This document shows positions 8,307 to 16,901 of a DNA stretch of 64,000 nt, in pieces (within the stretch, counting starts at the first letter, position 1; every line of letters begins with the position of its first letter). The notes under the pieces were generated by a model. That model saw only the letters and a program-made list of their open reading frames with translations, did no database searches and was not told the origin of the DNA. The stretch is from Promicromonospora sp049532985 (GTDB lineage: Bacteria > Actinomycetota > Actinomycetes > Actinomycetales > Cellulomonadaceae), in NCBI RefSeq assembly GCF_049532985.1, contig NZ_CP186693.1, forward strand, positions 2,170,001 to 2,234,000. Direction: 5' to 3'. A program made the position numbers and the translations under genes.

Positions 8307-9530
8307 TCAGCGGTCCGTCCAGACTTCGGGGTACCCGGGCAGGTCCTCGCCGCCGAACTTCGCGTAGTGCAGCGAGGGCATGTCGGCGTTGGCCTCGAGG
8401 AACCCGGCCAGGTCCGCCTCGGTGACCGGCTCCTGCGGCAGCACCCACTCGGCGGGGACCTCCTGCCCGGCCCAGATCTTCTGCGCCGCGAGGACCGGCG
8501 TGCGCCACTGGAAGTTCGAGTACACGTTGCCGATGGCGGTCATCCCGGTCTCGTCCCACTTGCGCAGGAAGCTCATCTCGTCCTCGCCCACGAAGACCGG
8601 GTACGGCTGCCCGGCGTCCTCGAACGCCTCCACCGCGGCGACGGCGCCGTCCCCGGCGTCCATCCAGATGCCGTCGACCTCGCCGCGCTGCAGGTACTGG
8701 GTCACGACGTCCTTGATCTTGGCGCCGTCGCCGCCCGTGAACTCCACGCCGACCACCTCGATGTCCGCCTCGGAGAACACCTTGTCGGCGGCGGCCCAGC
8801 GGTGCTCCAGCACGTCGACGCCGGGCAGGATGCGCAGCGCCAGGACCGTCGAGCCGGGCTCCAGGTTGTCCACCAGGAACTCCGCGCCGACCGCGCCGTA
8901 GGCGTAGCCGCCGATCGGATGGATGAACGTGACCATGCAGTCGGTCTCGACGCCACGGTCGAACACGATCACCGGGGCACCGCTCTCGCACGCGGCCTCG
9001 ACCGCGGGGGTGAGGGTCGCCGTCGTCGACGGCGAGACGATGATCGCGTCGCAGTCGCCTGCCTCGACGAAAGCCTGGATGTCGGAGATCTGCTTGTTGT
9101 CGTCGTCGGCGGCGTCCGAGACCCGGAACTCGCCGATCACGCCCTCCGCCTGCAGCACCTCGACCTGCTGCTGCATGGTGATCCAGCCGGTCACCCGCCA
9201 CGGGTTGGAGACCGACGCGTTGGAGAAGCACAGCGTCTTCTCGCCGCCCTCGCTGGCCAGGCCGGCGGTGTCCACGTACTCCGGCTCGATGGCCTGGAGC
9301 CACGGCTGGTCGGCCGGGCCCTCCGGTTCGATCTCCCGCTGGGCGAGCTCACGGTCGTAGTCGGCCTGGACGAACCACTCGCTGGAGGCGCCCGAGTCGG
9401 CAGGGGCCTCCTCGGCGGGACCGGTCTGCGCGGCCGGGCCCTGGTCGGTCGGTACGTCGGTGGTGCAGGCCGTCAGCAGGAGCAGCCCTGCCGCTGCCGT
9501 ACCCGCCAGCAGTGCTCGGATCGGTCGCAT
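8307..9530 (-). CDS. Sugar ABC transporter substrate-binding lipoprotein (ribose-type)
   Basis: Periplasmic-binding-protein-like lipoprotein of 407 residues. The lipobox LLTAC puts the lipidated Cys at residue 22. The mature part carries the features of the RbsB/peripla_BP_4 family, for example a sugar-binding FDRG motif. It captures a sugar outside the membrane and delivers it to the two permeases encoded upstream. I chose the ATG at 9530 because GGGAG lies six bases before it; the ATG two codons earlier is too close to that site. The gap to the upstream permease gene is 45 bp. The ligand is unknown; the ThuA/sorbosone-dehydrogenase neighbour suggests an oxidised or unusual sugar. Confidence 0.9.
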   Translation of the reverse strand: MRPIRALLAGTAAAGLLLLTACTTDVPTDQGPAAQTGPAEEAPADSGASSEWFVQADYDRELAQREIEPEGPADQPWLQAIEPEYVDTAGLASEGGEKTLCFSNASVSNPWRVTGWITMQQQVEVLQAEGVIGEFRVSDAADDDNKQISDIQAFVEAGDCDAIIVSPSTTATLTPAVEAACESGAPVIVFDRGVETDCMVTFIHPIGGYAYGAVGAEFLVDNLEPGSTVLALRILPGVDVLEHRWAAADKVFSEADIEVVGVEFTGGDGAKIKDVVTQYLQRGEVDGIWMDAGDGAVAAVEAFEDAGQPYPVFVGEDEMSFLRKWDETGMTAIGNVYSNFQWRTPVLAAQKIWAGQEVPAEWVLPQEPVTEADLAGFLEANADMPSLHYAKFGGEDLPGYPEVWTDR

Positions 9531-9575
9531 GTCCATCTCCCTTGATGAGTGCGGGTCCATCGATCGGTGTCGAGC

Positions 9576-10565
9576 TCAGGTGCGCCTCCGGCGCGCGGCG
9601 TAGGCCACGGCGGCGATGATGATGACGCCCTGCACGGCCGGACGGACCGTGGAGGGCAGGGCGAGCTGGTTGAACAGGGTGAACAGGGCCTCCAGCGTGA
9701 GTGCGCCGACCATCGCCGCCACCACGGTGCCGCGCCCGCCGCCGAGGGCCACGCCGCCCAGCACGACCGCGGTGATCGCCATGAACTCCAGGCCCTGACC
9801 CACCTGGGCGGTCACCCCGGCGAACCCCCCGATGAGCACGGCGGCGACGGTCGCGAGCACCGAGGAGAGCACGAACGCCCGGGTCCGCAACCACCACACG
9901 GAGGCACCGCTGTAGGCGGCCGCGACCGCGTTGTCGCCCACCGCGACGAGCGACCGGCCGAACGGGCGGCGCATCAGGAGCACCGCGAGCAGACCCACGA
10001 CGACCGCCACGAGCAGCGCGTACGGCACCTGGAACTGGCCGGGCACGTCCGGGAACCCCTTGCGCCCCAGGACCCGGAACGCGTCGGTCAGCGCGCCGGT
10101 GGGCGCGCCACCGGTCCAGAGGCGGACCGCGCCGAACAGCACCAGCATCATGCCGAGCGTGGTGATGAACGACGGCACGCGCAGCAGCGTCGTCACCAGC
10201 CCGTTGACGAGCCCCACGACCAGCCCGACGGCGAGCATGAGCCCCAGCACCGGCCAGGTCAGCGCCTCGTCGCCGTCCATCAGCCGGGCGGCGATCACGA
10301 CCTGCGCGCCGACGAGCGAGCCCACGGACAGGTCGAACTCCCCCGAGACGATCACGAGGTACTGCCCCACGGCGAGCACCACCAGCGGCGCCGCCTTCTT
10401 GGCGAACGCCATGAGGGAGACCGGCTCCGCGAACGAGGGGTTGATCGCCACGATCACGACCAGCACCACCGCGAGCAGCGCGAGCACGGTCCAGCTCCCG
10501 CCGGACAGCAGGTGGTCGCGCCGTCGCCGCGCGCGCACCGAGGAGGTCTCTGCGGTCAGGGTCAT
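9576..10565 (-). CDS. Sugar ABC transporter permease (RbsC type), second of pair
   Basis: 329-residue integral membrane protein with about eight to ten hydrophobic segments. It contains the RbsC-family signatures GEFDLSVGS and the C-terminal GGVALGGGRGT followed by VIIIAAVAYA. The start ATG overlaps the stop of the other permease by ATGA, so the two are translationally coupled. With the neighbouring permease it should form the heterodimeric channel of the ribose-type importer driven by the ATPase at 11578-13086. Confidence 0.92.
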   Translation of the reverse strand: MTLTAETSSVRARRRRDHLLSGGSWTVLALLAVVLVVIVAINPSFAEPVSLMAFAKKAAPLVVLAVGQYLVIVSGEFDLSVGSLVGAQVVIAARLMDGDEALTWPVLGLMLAVGLVVGLVNGLVTTLLRVPSFITTLGMMLVLFGAVRLWTGGAPTGALTDAFRVLGRKGFPDVPGQFQVPYALLVAVVVGLLAVLLMRRPFGRSLVAVGDNAVAAAYSGASVWWLRTRAFVLSSVLATVAAVLIGGFAGVTAQVGQGLEFMAITAVVLGGVALGGGRGTVVAAMVGALTLEALFTLFNQLALPSTVRPAVQGVIIIAAVAYAARRRRT

Positions 10566-11581
10566 GCGGGCACCCCCCTTCGCCGAGCCGCGCCGCCGGG
10601 AGCGAACCGGGCGCGCCGACTCGCCGGGTCGAGCTGGCGACGGGCGTACAGGGCCACGGCCGCGACGATGATCACGCCACGCAGCACGTCTTTGAAGAAC
10701 GGGTTCACGTCGAGCACGTTGAACGACGTGTCGAGCACGGCGAGGATCGCGACGCCGCCGACCGTGCCGATCACCGAGCCCCGCCCGCCGAACAGGAGCG
10801 TGCCGCCCAGCACGACGGCGGCGATCGAGTCGAGGTCCAGGCCGTAGGAGTAGACCAGCGCGTTGCCCGTGCCGAACCGGGCCGCGATGAGCAGGCCCGC
10901 CGCACCGGCGCACAGGGAGCACAGCACGTGCGCCAGGACGAGGGTCCGGCCCGTGCGCACCCCCGAGAGCCGCGCGACGTCGAGGCTCCCGCCCACCGCG
11001 AACATGTGGTACCCGGCCCGGGTGCGCGTGAGCAGCACGACCGCGGCGGCCGCGACCACCAGCAGGACGACCGTCGAGACCGGGACCGGACCCACCCGGG
11101 TGTACCCGAACGTCTGGAACGCGACGGGCACCTCACCCTCCGGCCCCTTGAACCGGGTGTCGAGGAACCCCTTGACGATCAGGCCGGTGCCGAGCGTGGC
11201 GATGAACGGGTTGACGCGCAGGGCCGAGACCACCAGGCCGTTGGCGAGCCCGATCCCGGCGGCCACGACCAGCGCCGCCAGCACGCCGGCCCACACGCGG
11301 GACGGGTCGCCGGCCATCGTGGTCGCCCCGACGAGCGAGCACAGGGCGACCACGTACCCCACGGACAGGTCCAGCGAGCGGCACAGCACCACGAAGGTCT
11401 GCCCGACGGCGACGAACCCGAGCAGGCTGGTCTGCGTGAGCATGTAGCTGATGTTCTGCTGGGCGAACAGGTTGCCGCCGCGGACCGCGACGAGCAGGCC
11501 CGCGAGCAGGAGGATGCCGGCCAGCGCCAGGTAGACGATCTCGGTGGACCCGAGACGGCGGCGTGCCCTGGCGGCGGTCAT
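10562..11581 (-). CDS. Sugar ABC transporter permease (RbsC type), first of pair
   Basis: 339 residues, multi-pass. The family motif RSLDLSVGYV and the C-terminal VVLGGTLLFGGRGS plus VIIVAAVALYARR mark a BPD_transp_2 permease. The start codon overlaps the end of the ATPase gene (ATGA), and its stop overlaps the start of the next permease in the same way. The two permeases are clearly diverged from each other, so the transporter core is a heterodimer. Confidence 0.92.
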   Translation of the reverse strand: MTAARARRRLGSTEIVYLALAGILLLAGLLVAVRGGNLFAQQNISYMLTQTSLLGFVAVGQTFVVLCRSLDLSVGYVVALCSLVGATTMAGDPSRVWAGVLAALVVAAGIGLANGLVVSALRVNPFIATLGTGLIVKGFLDTRFKGPEGEVPVAFQTFGYTRVGPVPVSTVVLLVVAAAAVVLLTRTRAGYHMFAVGGSLDVARLSGVRTGRTLVLAHVLCSLCAGAAGLLIAARFGTGNALVYSYGLDLDSIAAVVLGGTLLFGGRGSVIGTVGGVAILAVLDTSFNVLDVNPFFKDVLRGVIIVAAVALYARRQLDPASRRARFAPGGAARRRGVPA

Positions 11582-13086
11582 GCCGCCCCCGTCGCGAGCG
11601 CCATGACGTCCTCCTCGGAGCTGCCGCCGGGCAGCTCGCCGACGACCCGGCCGTCGCGCAGCACGAGCACGCGGTCCGCCATCGCCACGACCTCGGGCAG
11701 CTCGGACGAGATGAGCAGCACGGCCGTGCCGCCGGCCGTCAGCGTGCGCACGAGGTCGTAGACGGCGCGCTTGGCCCCGACGTCGATGCCGCGCGTCGGC
11801 TCGTCGAGCACCACGACGCGCGGCTCGGTCACCAGCCACTTCGCGAGGACCACCTTCTGCTGGTTGCCCCCCGAGAGGTACTGCACCTCCGTGTCCGGGG
11901 ACGCGGCGACCAGGTCGAGGGAGGTCAGCAGCCCGGGGATGCGGCGGGCGCCGCGGTCCGAGGTGCGGGGCAGCACCGCGTCGAGCACCAGCCGGGCGTT
12001 CGCGAGGACCGACTGCGCCAGGGCAAGGCCTTCGCCCTTGCGGTCCTCGGTGACCAGCGCGAGGCGGTGGCGGACGCCGTGCCGCGGGGAGCGCACGCGC
12101 ACCGTCCGCCCGTCCACGGTCATCCGGCCACGGGTGAACGGGGCGATCCCGAACACGCCGTGGGCGATCTCGGTGCGGCCGGAGCCCTGCAGGCCGGCCA
12201 GCGCGACGATCTCGCCGGCCCGCACCTCCAGGTCCACGCCGTCGACCATCGCGTTGCCCGCCCCCTCCAGCGCGAGCCGCACCTCCCCGGGGGTGAGGTC
12301 GGCCGGCCTGTCCGGGAAGAACCCGGCGAAGTCGCGGCCCACCATGGTGCGGACCAGCCGGTCCGGCCCCACCTCGGCGGCCGGCGCGGTCAGCACGTGC
12401 TCGCCGTCCTTGAGGACCGTGATGGTGTCGGCCAGGTCGTAGATCTCCTGGAGCCGGTGCGAGACGTACAGGATGGCGACGCCGCGGTCCCGCAGCCGCC
12501 GCACCAGGTCGTACAGGAGCGCCACCTCGTGATCGGCGAGCGCCGCCGTCGGCTCGTCCATCGAGATGATGCGCGCGTCGTACGACACCGCCTTGACGAT
12601 CTCGACCACCTGCTGCTGGGCCACGGACAGGGACCCGACCCGGGTTCCCGGCGTGATGCCCGTCAGCCCCAGGTCCTGGAGCAGCCGCGCGGTGTCGGCG
12701 TGCAGCCTGCGCCGGTCGACCAGGCCACGCCGGAGCGGCTCACGGCCCAGGTACACGTTCTCGGCGACGGTCCGGTCGGGCAGGAGGTTGAACTCCTGGA
12801 AGACGGTCGCCACACCCGCCCGCTGGGCGTCGAGCGGGGTGGCGAACGTGACGGTCGCGCCGTCCAGCTCGATCGTGCCGGCGTCCGGCTGGTGCACACC
12901 GGCCACGATCTTCATGAGCGTCGACTTGCCGGCGCCGTTCTCGCCCACCAGGGCGTGCACCCGCGCCGGGTAGAGCTTCAGGTCGATCTCCCGCAGCACC
13001 GAGGTGCCGAAGAAGTCCTTGCCGACGCCGGTCAGGCGCAGGACGGGGTCGGTGGATGAAGCGTGCGCGTCGTCATCGGCTCGCAT
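11578..13086 (-). CDS. Sugar ABC transporter ATPase with two nucleotide-binding domains (RbsA/MglA type)
   Basis: 502 residues with two fused ABC domains. The first has Walker A GENGAGKST, LSVAQQQ and MDEPTAAL. The second has the degenerate Walker A GLQGSGRTE normal for this family, then LSGGNQQK and LDEPTRGID. It energises import by the two coupled permeases. The open frame extends upstream through in-frame GTG and TTG codons, but a good promoter (TTGACA, 16 bp, TACATT) ends seven bases before the ATG at 13086. The transcript therefore probably begins at or near that ATG (leaderless), and I use it as the start. First gene of the operon running down to about 2.1 kb. Confidence 0.92.
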   Translation of the reverse strand: MRADDDAHASSTDPVLRLTGVGKDFFGTSVLREIDLKLYPARVHALVGENGAGKSTLMKIVAGVHQPDAGTIELDGATVTFATPLDAQRAGVATVFQEFNLLPDRTVAENVYLGREPLRRGLVDRRRLHADTARLLQDLGLTGITPGTRVGSLSVAQQQVVEIVKAVSYDARIISMDEPTAALADHEVALLYDLVRRLRDRGVAILYVSHRLQEIYDLADTITVLKDGEHVLTAPAAEVGPDRLVRTMVGRDFAGFFPDRPADLTPGEVRLALEGAGNAMVDGVDLEVRAGEIVALAGLQGSGRTEIAHGVFGIAPFTRGRMTVDGRTVRVRSPRHGVRHRLALVTEDRKGEGLALAQSVLANARLVLDAVLPRTSDRGARRIPGLLTSLDLVAASPDTEVQYLSGGNQQKVVLAKWLVTEPRVVVLDEPTRGIDVGAKRAVYDLVRTLTAGGTAVLLISSELPEVVAMADRVLVLRDGRVVGELPGGSSEEDVMALATGAA

Positions 13087-13093
13087 ATCCACC

Positions 13094-13121
13094 AATGTAG
13101 GGACCTTTTACCAGATGTCAA
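13094..13121 (-). promoter_or_regulatory. Promoter of the sugar ABC operon
   Basis: On the minus strand, TTGACA (13116-13121), a 16-bp spacer and TACATT (13094-13099), seven bases upstream of the ATG at 13086. The match to a primary-sigma promoter is good. The transcript probably starts at or within a few bases of the start codon. The AT-rich CTTTTGC and GGTAAAAG flanking the -35 form an imperfect inverted repeat that could be an operator. Confidence 0.7.
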
Positions 13122-13148
13122 GCAAAAGTTGCATGTCCCTTGTGCGGC

Positions 13149-15431
13149 TTATGGGGTACGCGCCACGGATGACCGGCCGAACGACCGCAGCCGCAGGCTG
13201 TTGCCGACGACGAAGACGCTGGAGAACGCCATCGCCGCACCGGCGAGCATGGGGTTGAGCAGGCCGAGGGCAGCCAGCGGGATGGCGGCGACGTTGTACC
13301 CGAACGCCCAGAACAGGTTGGCCTTGATGGTGCCGAGCGTGCTCCGGGAGAGCCGGATCGCGTCCGCGGCCGCGCCGAGGTCGCCGCGCACGAGCGTGAT
13401 GTCCGCGGCCTCGATGGCGGCGTCGGTGCCCGTGCCCATGGCGAGCCCCAGGTCGGCCTGGGCCAGCGCGGGCGCGTCGTTCACCCCGTCACCCACCATG
13501 GCCACGACCTTGCCCTCCGCCTGCAGCCGCGCGACGACGTCGGCCTTGTCCTGGGGCAGCACCTCCGCGACGACGTCGGTGATGCCGACCGCCGCGGCCA
13601 CCTGCTCGGCGACGGCCCGGTTGTCCCCCGTGAGCAGCACCGGCGTGAGCCCGAGGGCTCGCAGCCGGGCGACGGCGTCCGCGCTGGTCGGCTTGATCCG
13701 GTCCGCCACCACGAGCAGGCCGCGCGCCTGCCCGTCCCAGCCGACCGCGACGACGGTCCGGCCCTCGGCCTCGGCCCGGGACTTGGCCTCGGCCAGCTCC
13801 GGCGACAGGTACTGCGACCAGTCGGCGAGCAGGCTCTGGCGCCCGACGACGACCGCGTGCCCGTCCACGACGCCCTGCACCCCCTCGCCCCGGACGCTCT
13901 CGAACGACTCCGGGACCGGCAGGACGCCGACCTCCTGGGTGGCCCCCTTCGCCACGGCCTGCGCGACCGGGTGCTCGGAGGCGTCCTCCAGGGCGCCGGC
14001 CAGGCGCAGCAGCTCCCCGCGGGAGGTGCCGGCCTCGACCACGACGTCCAGCAGCGCCATCTTGCCCGTGGTCACCGTGCCGGTCTTGTCCAGCACCACC
14101 GTGTCGACCTTGCGCGTGGACTCCAGGATCTCGGGGCCCTTGATCAGGATGCCGAGCTGCGCGCCGCGCCCGGTGCCCACCAGGAGAGCGGTGGGCGTGG
14201 CCAGCCCGAGCGCGCACGGGCACGCGATGATCAGCACGGCGACGGCGGCCGTCAGCGCGGCGGTCGCCGGGAACCCGGCGCCCAGCCAGAAGGCGAGCGT
14301 GGCGACGGCGATCGCGATGACCACCGGCACGAAGATCCCCGAGACCCGGTCGGCGAGGCGCTGCACCTCGGCCTTGCCGGACTGGGCGTCCTCCACGAGC
14401 TGCGCGATGCGCGCGAGCTGCGTGCCCGCGCCCACCTGGGTGGCCCGGACCACGAGCCGGCCGCCCGCGTTCACGGTGGCACCGGCCACCGTGTCGCCGA
14501 CACCCACCTCGACCGGGACGGACTCGCCCGTGAGCATCGATGCGTCCACCGCGGAGGACCCGGCCACCACCTCGCCGTCGGTGGCGATCTTCTCCCCCGG
14601 CCGGACGACGAACTCGTCGCCCACGGCCAGGTCACCGATCGGCACGCGGGTCTCGCTGCCGCCCCGCAGCACCGCCACGTCCTTCGCGCCCAGCTCCAGC
14701 AGCGCCCGCAGCGCGGCTCCCGCCCGGCGCTTGGACCGCTTCTCGAACCAGCGCCCCGCCAGCACGAACACCGTCACGCCGGCCGCGACCTCGAGGTAGA
14801 TGTAGGCCGCGCCGTCGAACGGCGCCACCGACAGCTCGAACCCGTGCGTCATCCCGGGCTCGCCCGCCGTACCGACGAACAGCGCGTACAGGGACCAGCC
14901 GAACGCCGCCAGGACGCCCACCGAGACCAGGGTGTCCATGGTCGCCGCCCCGTGCCGCAGGTTGGTCCACGCGGCCCGGTGGAACGGCCACGCGCCCCAC
15001 AGCACGACCGGCGCGGCCAGCGTCAGGGACGCCCACTGCCAGTACGTGAACTGCCACGCCGGGACCATCGCCAGCGCGATCACCGGGACGGCCAGGACGA
15101 CCGAGACCACCAGGCGGTCCCGGAGCGTGAGCAGCTCGGTGTCCCGGGCACCGTCGGCGTCCCCGGCCGCCAGGGCCGGGTCCTCCTCGGGCGCCGGCAG
15201 CGCGGCCGTGTACCCGGTCTTCTCCACCTCCGCGACCACGGCCGCCAGGTCGTACCCGGCGGGCGTGGTGACCTTGGCCTTCTCGGTCGCGTAGTTGACC
15301 GTGGCGGTCACGCCGTCGAGCCGGTTGAGCTTCTTCTCGATCCGCATGGCGCACGACGCGCACGTCATGCCGCCGATCTCCAGGTCCACCGTGGTGACCG
15401 GCTCGTCCGTCCGGGACGGGGCGTCGGACAT
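13149..15431 (-). CDS. copA: Copper-exporting P1B-type ATPase CopA
   Basis: 760 residues. An N-terminal HMA domain binds Cu(I) through GMTCASC (C24, C27). Eight membrane helices are expected, with TGES, the intramembrane ACPCALGL (CPC), DKTGT, the HP motif (EHPVA) and GDGVNDAPAL. It exports cytosolic Cu(I), receiving it from the chaperone encoded two genes upstream in the same operon. ATG start at 15431, 33 bp after the stop of the exported copper protein. Expression should follow the CsoR-like operators at 16.7 kb. A complementary CPH-type pump is at the window start. Confidence 0.95.
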   Translation of the reverse strand: MSDAPSRTDEPVTTVDLEIGGMTCASCAMRIEKKLNRLDGVTATVNYATEKAKVTTPAGYDLAAVVAEVEKTGYTAALPAPEEDPALAAGDADGARDTELLTLRDRLVVSVVLAVPVIALAMVPAWQFTYWQWASLTLAAPVVLWGAWPFHRAAWTNLRHGAATMDTLVSVGVLAAFGWSLYALFVGTAGEPGMTHGFELSVAPFDGAAYIYLEVAAGVTVFVLAGRWFEKRSKRRAGAALRALLELGAKDVAVLRGGSETRVPIGDLAVGDEFVVRPGEKIATDGEVVAGSSAVDASMLTGESVPVEVGVGDTVAGATVNAGGRLVVRATQVGAGTQLARIAQLVEDAQSGKAEVQRLADRVSGIFVPVVIAIAVATLAFWLGAGFPATAALTAAVAVLIIACPCALGLATPTALLVGTGRGAQLGILIKGPEILESTRKVDTVVLDKTGTVTTGKMALLDVVVEAGTSRGELLRLAGALEDASEHPVAQAVAKGATQEVGVLPVPESFESVRGEGVQGVVDGHAVVVGRQSLLADWSQYLSPELAEAKSRAEAEGRTVVAVGWDGQARGLLVVADRIKPTSADAVARLRALGLTPVLLTGDNRAVAEQVAAAVGITDVVAEVLPQDKADVVARLQAEGKVVAMVGDGVNDAPALAQADLGLAMGTGTDAAIEAADITLVRGDLGAAADAIRLSRSTLGTIKANLFWAFGYNVAAIPLAALGLLNPMLAGAAMAFSSVFVVGNSLRLRSFGRSSVARTP

Positions 15432-15464
15432 CGTGCCCTCTCCTTACTCCGCTGCTCGCGTCAG

Positions 15465-16445
15465 TCAGTCAGTCGTGTCGAGGACGAGGTGCGCCGTGCG
15501 CACCACGCCGTCGACCTTGAAGTCCAGGTACAGCAGGTACCGCCCGGGCGTGGGCGCCGACGTCACGAACGTGACGTCCGGGCCCGACACCGACCCCGGC
15601 GCGGGCTCGGCCCCCTCGGGGTGCACGTGCAGGTACGCGAGGTCGCCCGCACGCAGCGCCACCAGGTGCCCGTAGGCGCCGAGGTACGGCTCCAGGCCGG
15701 TCACCGGCTCGCCGTCCTGCGTGATGCGGGCCGTGAGCACCGAGTCGCCCTCCGTACCCAGGTCCCCGGTCAGCGTGGCCGTGTAGCCGTCCACCGTGTC
15801 CGACGCCGACACCCGGGTCGCGGGCTCGGCCGGCGCCCGACCCGCGACGTCCACCGTACGGCTGAGCGTCACGTTCTCGCCCGTCGCCGCGGGCACGAAG
15901 TCGGCGTACACCCGGTAGCTGCCCGCCTCGTCCCAGGCCCACGGGATCGACCAGGTGCCGTCGGCCGCCATCGTGGGGTGCACGTGGCGGAACCCGGCGC
16001 CGTCCGAGCGGACCACGACCAGGTGCAGCTCCTTGTCGTGCTCGGTGGCGAAGTCGGTGACGGCGGCGCCGTCGGCCGTCACCGTGAAGGACAGCGTGCC
16101 CTCCTCGCCGACGGCGTCGGGCGCGCGCACGGGGCCCAGGAGCAGACCGTCCTGCTCCAGCGAGAGACCCCGGACCGGTGTGCCGGCGTGGGCGTCGGTG
16201 TCGGAACCGCCGTGGGCGCCCGCGCCGGAACCACTCCCGGCGCCCGCACCGGACCCGCCGTGGGCGCCGTCGTCGGGACCGCCGCCGACGCCCACGGGTG
16301 CCGCGTGCTGTGCCCCGTCGCCTCCCGCCGCCGACCAGGCGGCGACGGTGCCGTCCGGGACCACGGCCCCGGCCACGGCGAACGTGACGGCGAACAGCGC
16401 CGCCAGCCCGCCGCCGTACAGCCCAAGGCGCTGGGGCGCGTTCAC
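15465..16445 (-). CDS. Exported/membrane-anchored protein of the copper operon, HVHP motifs
   Basis: 326 residues. An N-terminal hydrophobic segment (about residues 8-30) is a signal anchor or signal peptide. A Gly/Ala/His-rich linker follows (about 45-90), then beta-rich domains. Two candidate metal-binding patches stand out: FRHVHPTMA, and YGHLVAL with YLHVHPEG. I do not recognise a named family, although the layout recalls small exported copper proteins with beta-sandwich folds. The start is a GTG overlapping the copZ stop by four bases (GTGA), so it is coupled to the chaperone, and copA follows. Inferred role: copper binding or handling on the outer face of the membrane. Export and operon membership are well supported; function is inference. 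Confidence 0.8.
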   Translation of the reverse strand: MNAPQRLGLYGGGLAALFAVTFAVAGAVVPDGTVAAWSAAGGDGAQHAAPVGVGGGPDDGAHGGSGAGAGSGSGAGAHGGSDTDAHAGTPVRGLSLEQDGLLLGPVRAPDAVGEEGTLSFTVTADGAAVTDFATEHDKELHLVVVRSDGAGFRHVHPTMAADGTWSIPWAWDEAGSYRVYADFVPAATGENVTLSRTVDVAGRAPAEPATRVSASDTVDGYTATLTGDLGTEGDSVLTARITQDGEPVTGLEPYLGAYGHLVALRAGDLAYLHVHPEGAEPAPGSVSGPDVTFVTSAPTPGRYLLYLDFKVDGVVRTAHLVLDTTD

Positions 16446-16654
16446 GAGAGGCGCTCCGCCGCGTACCCGGCCTCGTCCACGGCAGCCAGGACCGCCGCCT
16501 CGTCCAGCGCGTCGGCGCTGCGCACCACGAGCCTGCCCGTCGCGGCGCTCACGTCCACCTGCTCGACGCCGGGCAGCCGGCTCACCTCGCCGCGGACGGA
16601 CATCTCGCAGTGCCCGCACGTCATGCCCGTCACCTGGTACTCGCTCGTCGCCAT
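16442..16654 (-). CDS. copZ: Copper chaperone, HMA domain (CopZ)
   Basis: 70-residue heavy-metal-associated domain, the length of a free chaperone. The Cu(I)-binding motif is GMTCGHCEMSV near the N-terminus, and the C-terminal half carries the usual VDEAGYAAE loop. It delivers Cu(I) in the cytoplasm to CopA. Start ATG at 16654 with GGAAGG nine bases upstream; an ORF extends further upstream only because of the high GC. First gene of the copZ / exported protein / copA operon, with two CsoR-like palindromes 27-81 bp upstream. Confidence 0.93.
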   Translation of the reverse strand: MATSEYQVTGMTCGHCEMSVRGEVSRLPGVEQVDVSAATGRLVVRSADALDEAAVLAAVDEAGYAAERLS

Positions 16655-16680
16655 CGTCTTGCCTTCCACTCGTGCGATGC

Positions 16681-16695
16681 TACCCCTAGGGGGTA
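16681..16695. promoter_or_regulatory. CsoR-like operator, proximal copy
   Basis: TACCCC-TA-GGGGGTA, 26 bp before the copZ start. It resembles the 17-bp palindrome before copB and the longer one at 16711-16735. It would place a repressor over the copZ 5' region. Confidence 0.6.
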
Positions 16696-16710
16696 ACCGT
16701 ATGCGGCACA

Positions 16711-16735
16711 CCATATACCCCTGCGGGGTATATGG
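16711..16735. promoter_or_regulatory. CsoR-like operator, distal perfect 25-bp palindrome
   Basis: CCATATACCCC, TGC, then the exact reverse complement of the first arm. The core ATACCCC-TGC-GGGGTAT is the same as in the copB operator apart from one spacer base. It probably covers the copZ promoter. Confidence 0.75.
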
Positions 16736-16901
16736 GTCAACCCGGTCCCGCTCGTCTCCCGGCTCGGCCCGCCACCGCCGCCCGCCACCGCCGCCCGCGG
16801 CCTCGCCGCCCGGTCGCACCAGGACCCGGACCTGCACGGCCGCCAGGACGGCGGGCCGCGAGACGGTGGTCCGCCGTGTCCGGCACCGGTACGGTTCCGG
16901 C

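Noticed and set aside
13857..16901. Long plus-strand frame running into the L7/L12-like gene
   Set aside because: Opposite copA, the exported copper protein and copZ; only the last 106 codons (from 16902) show real protein features.
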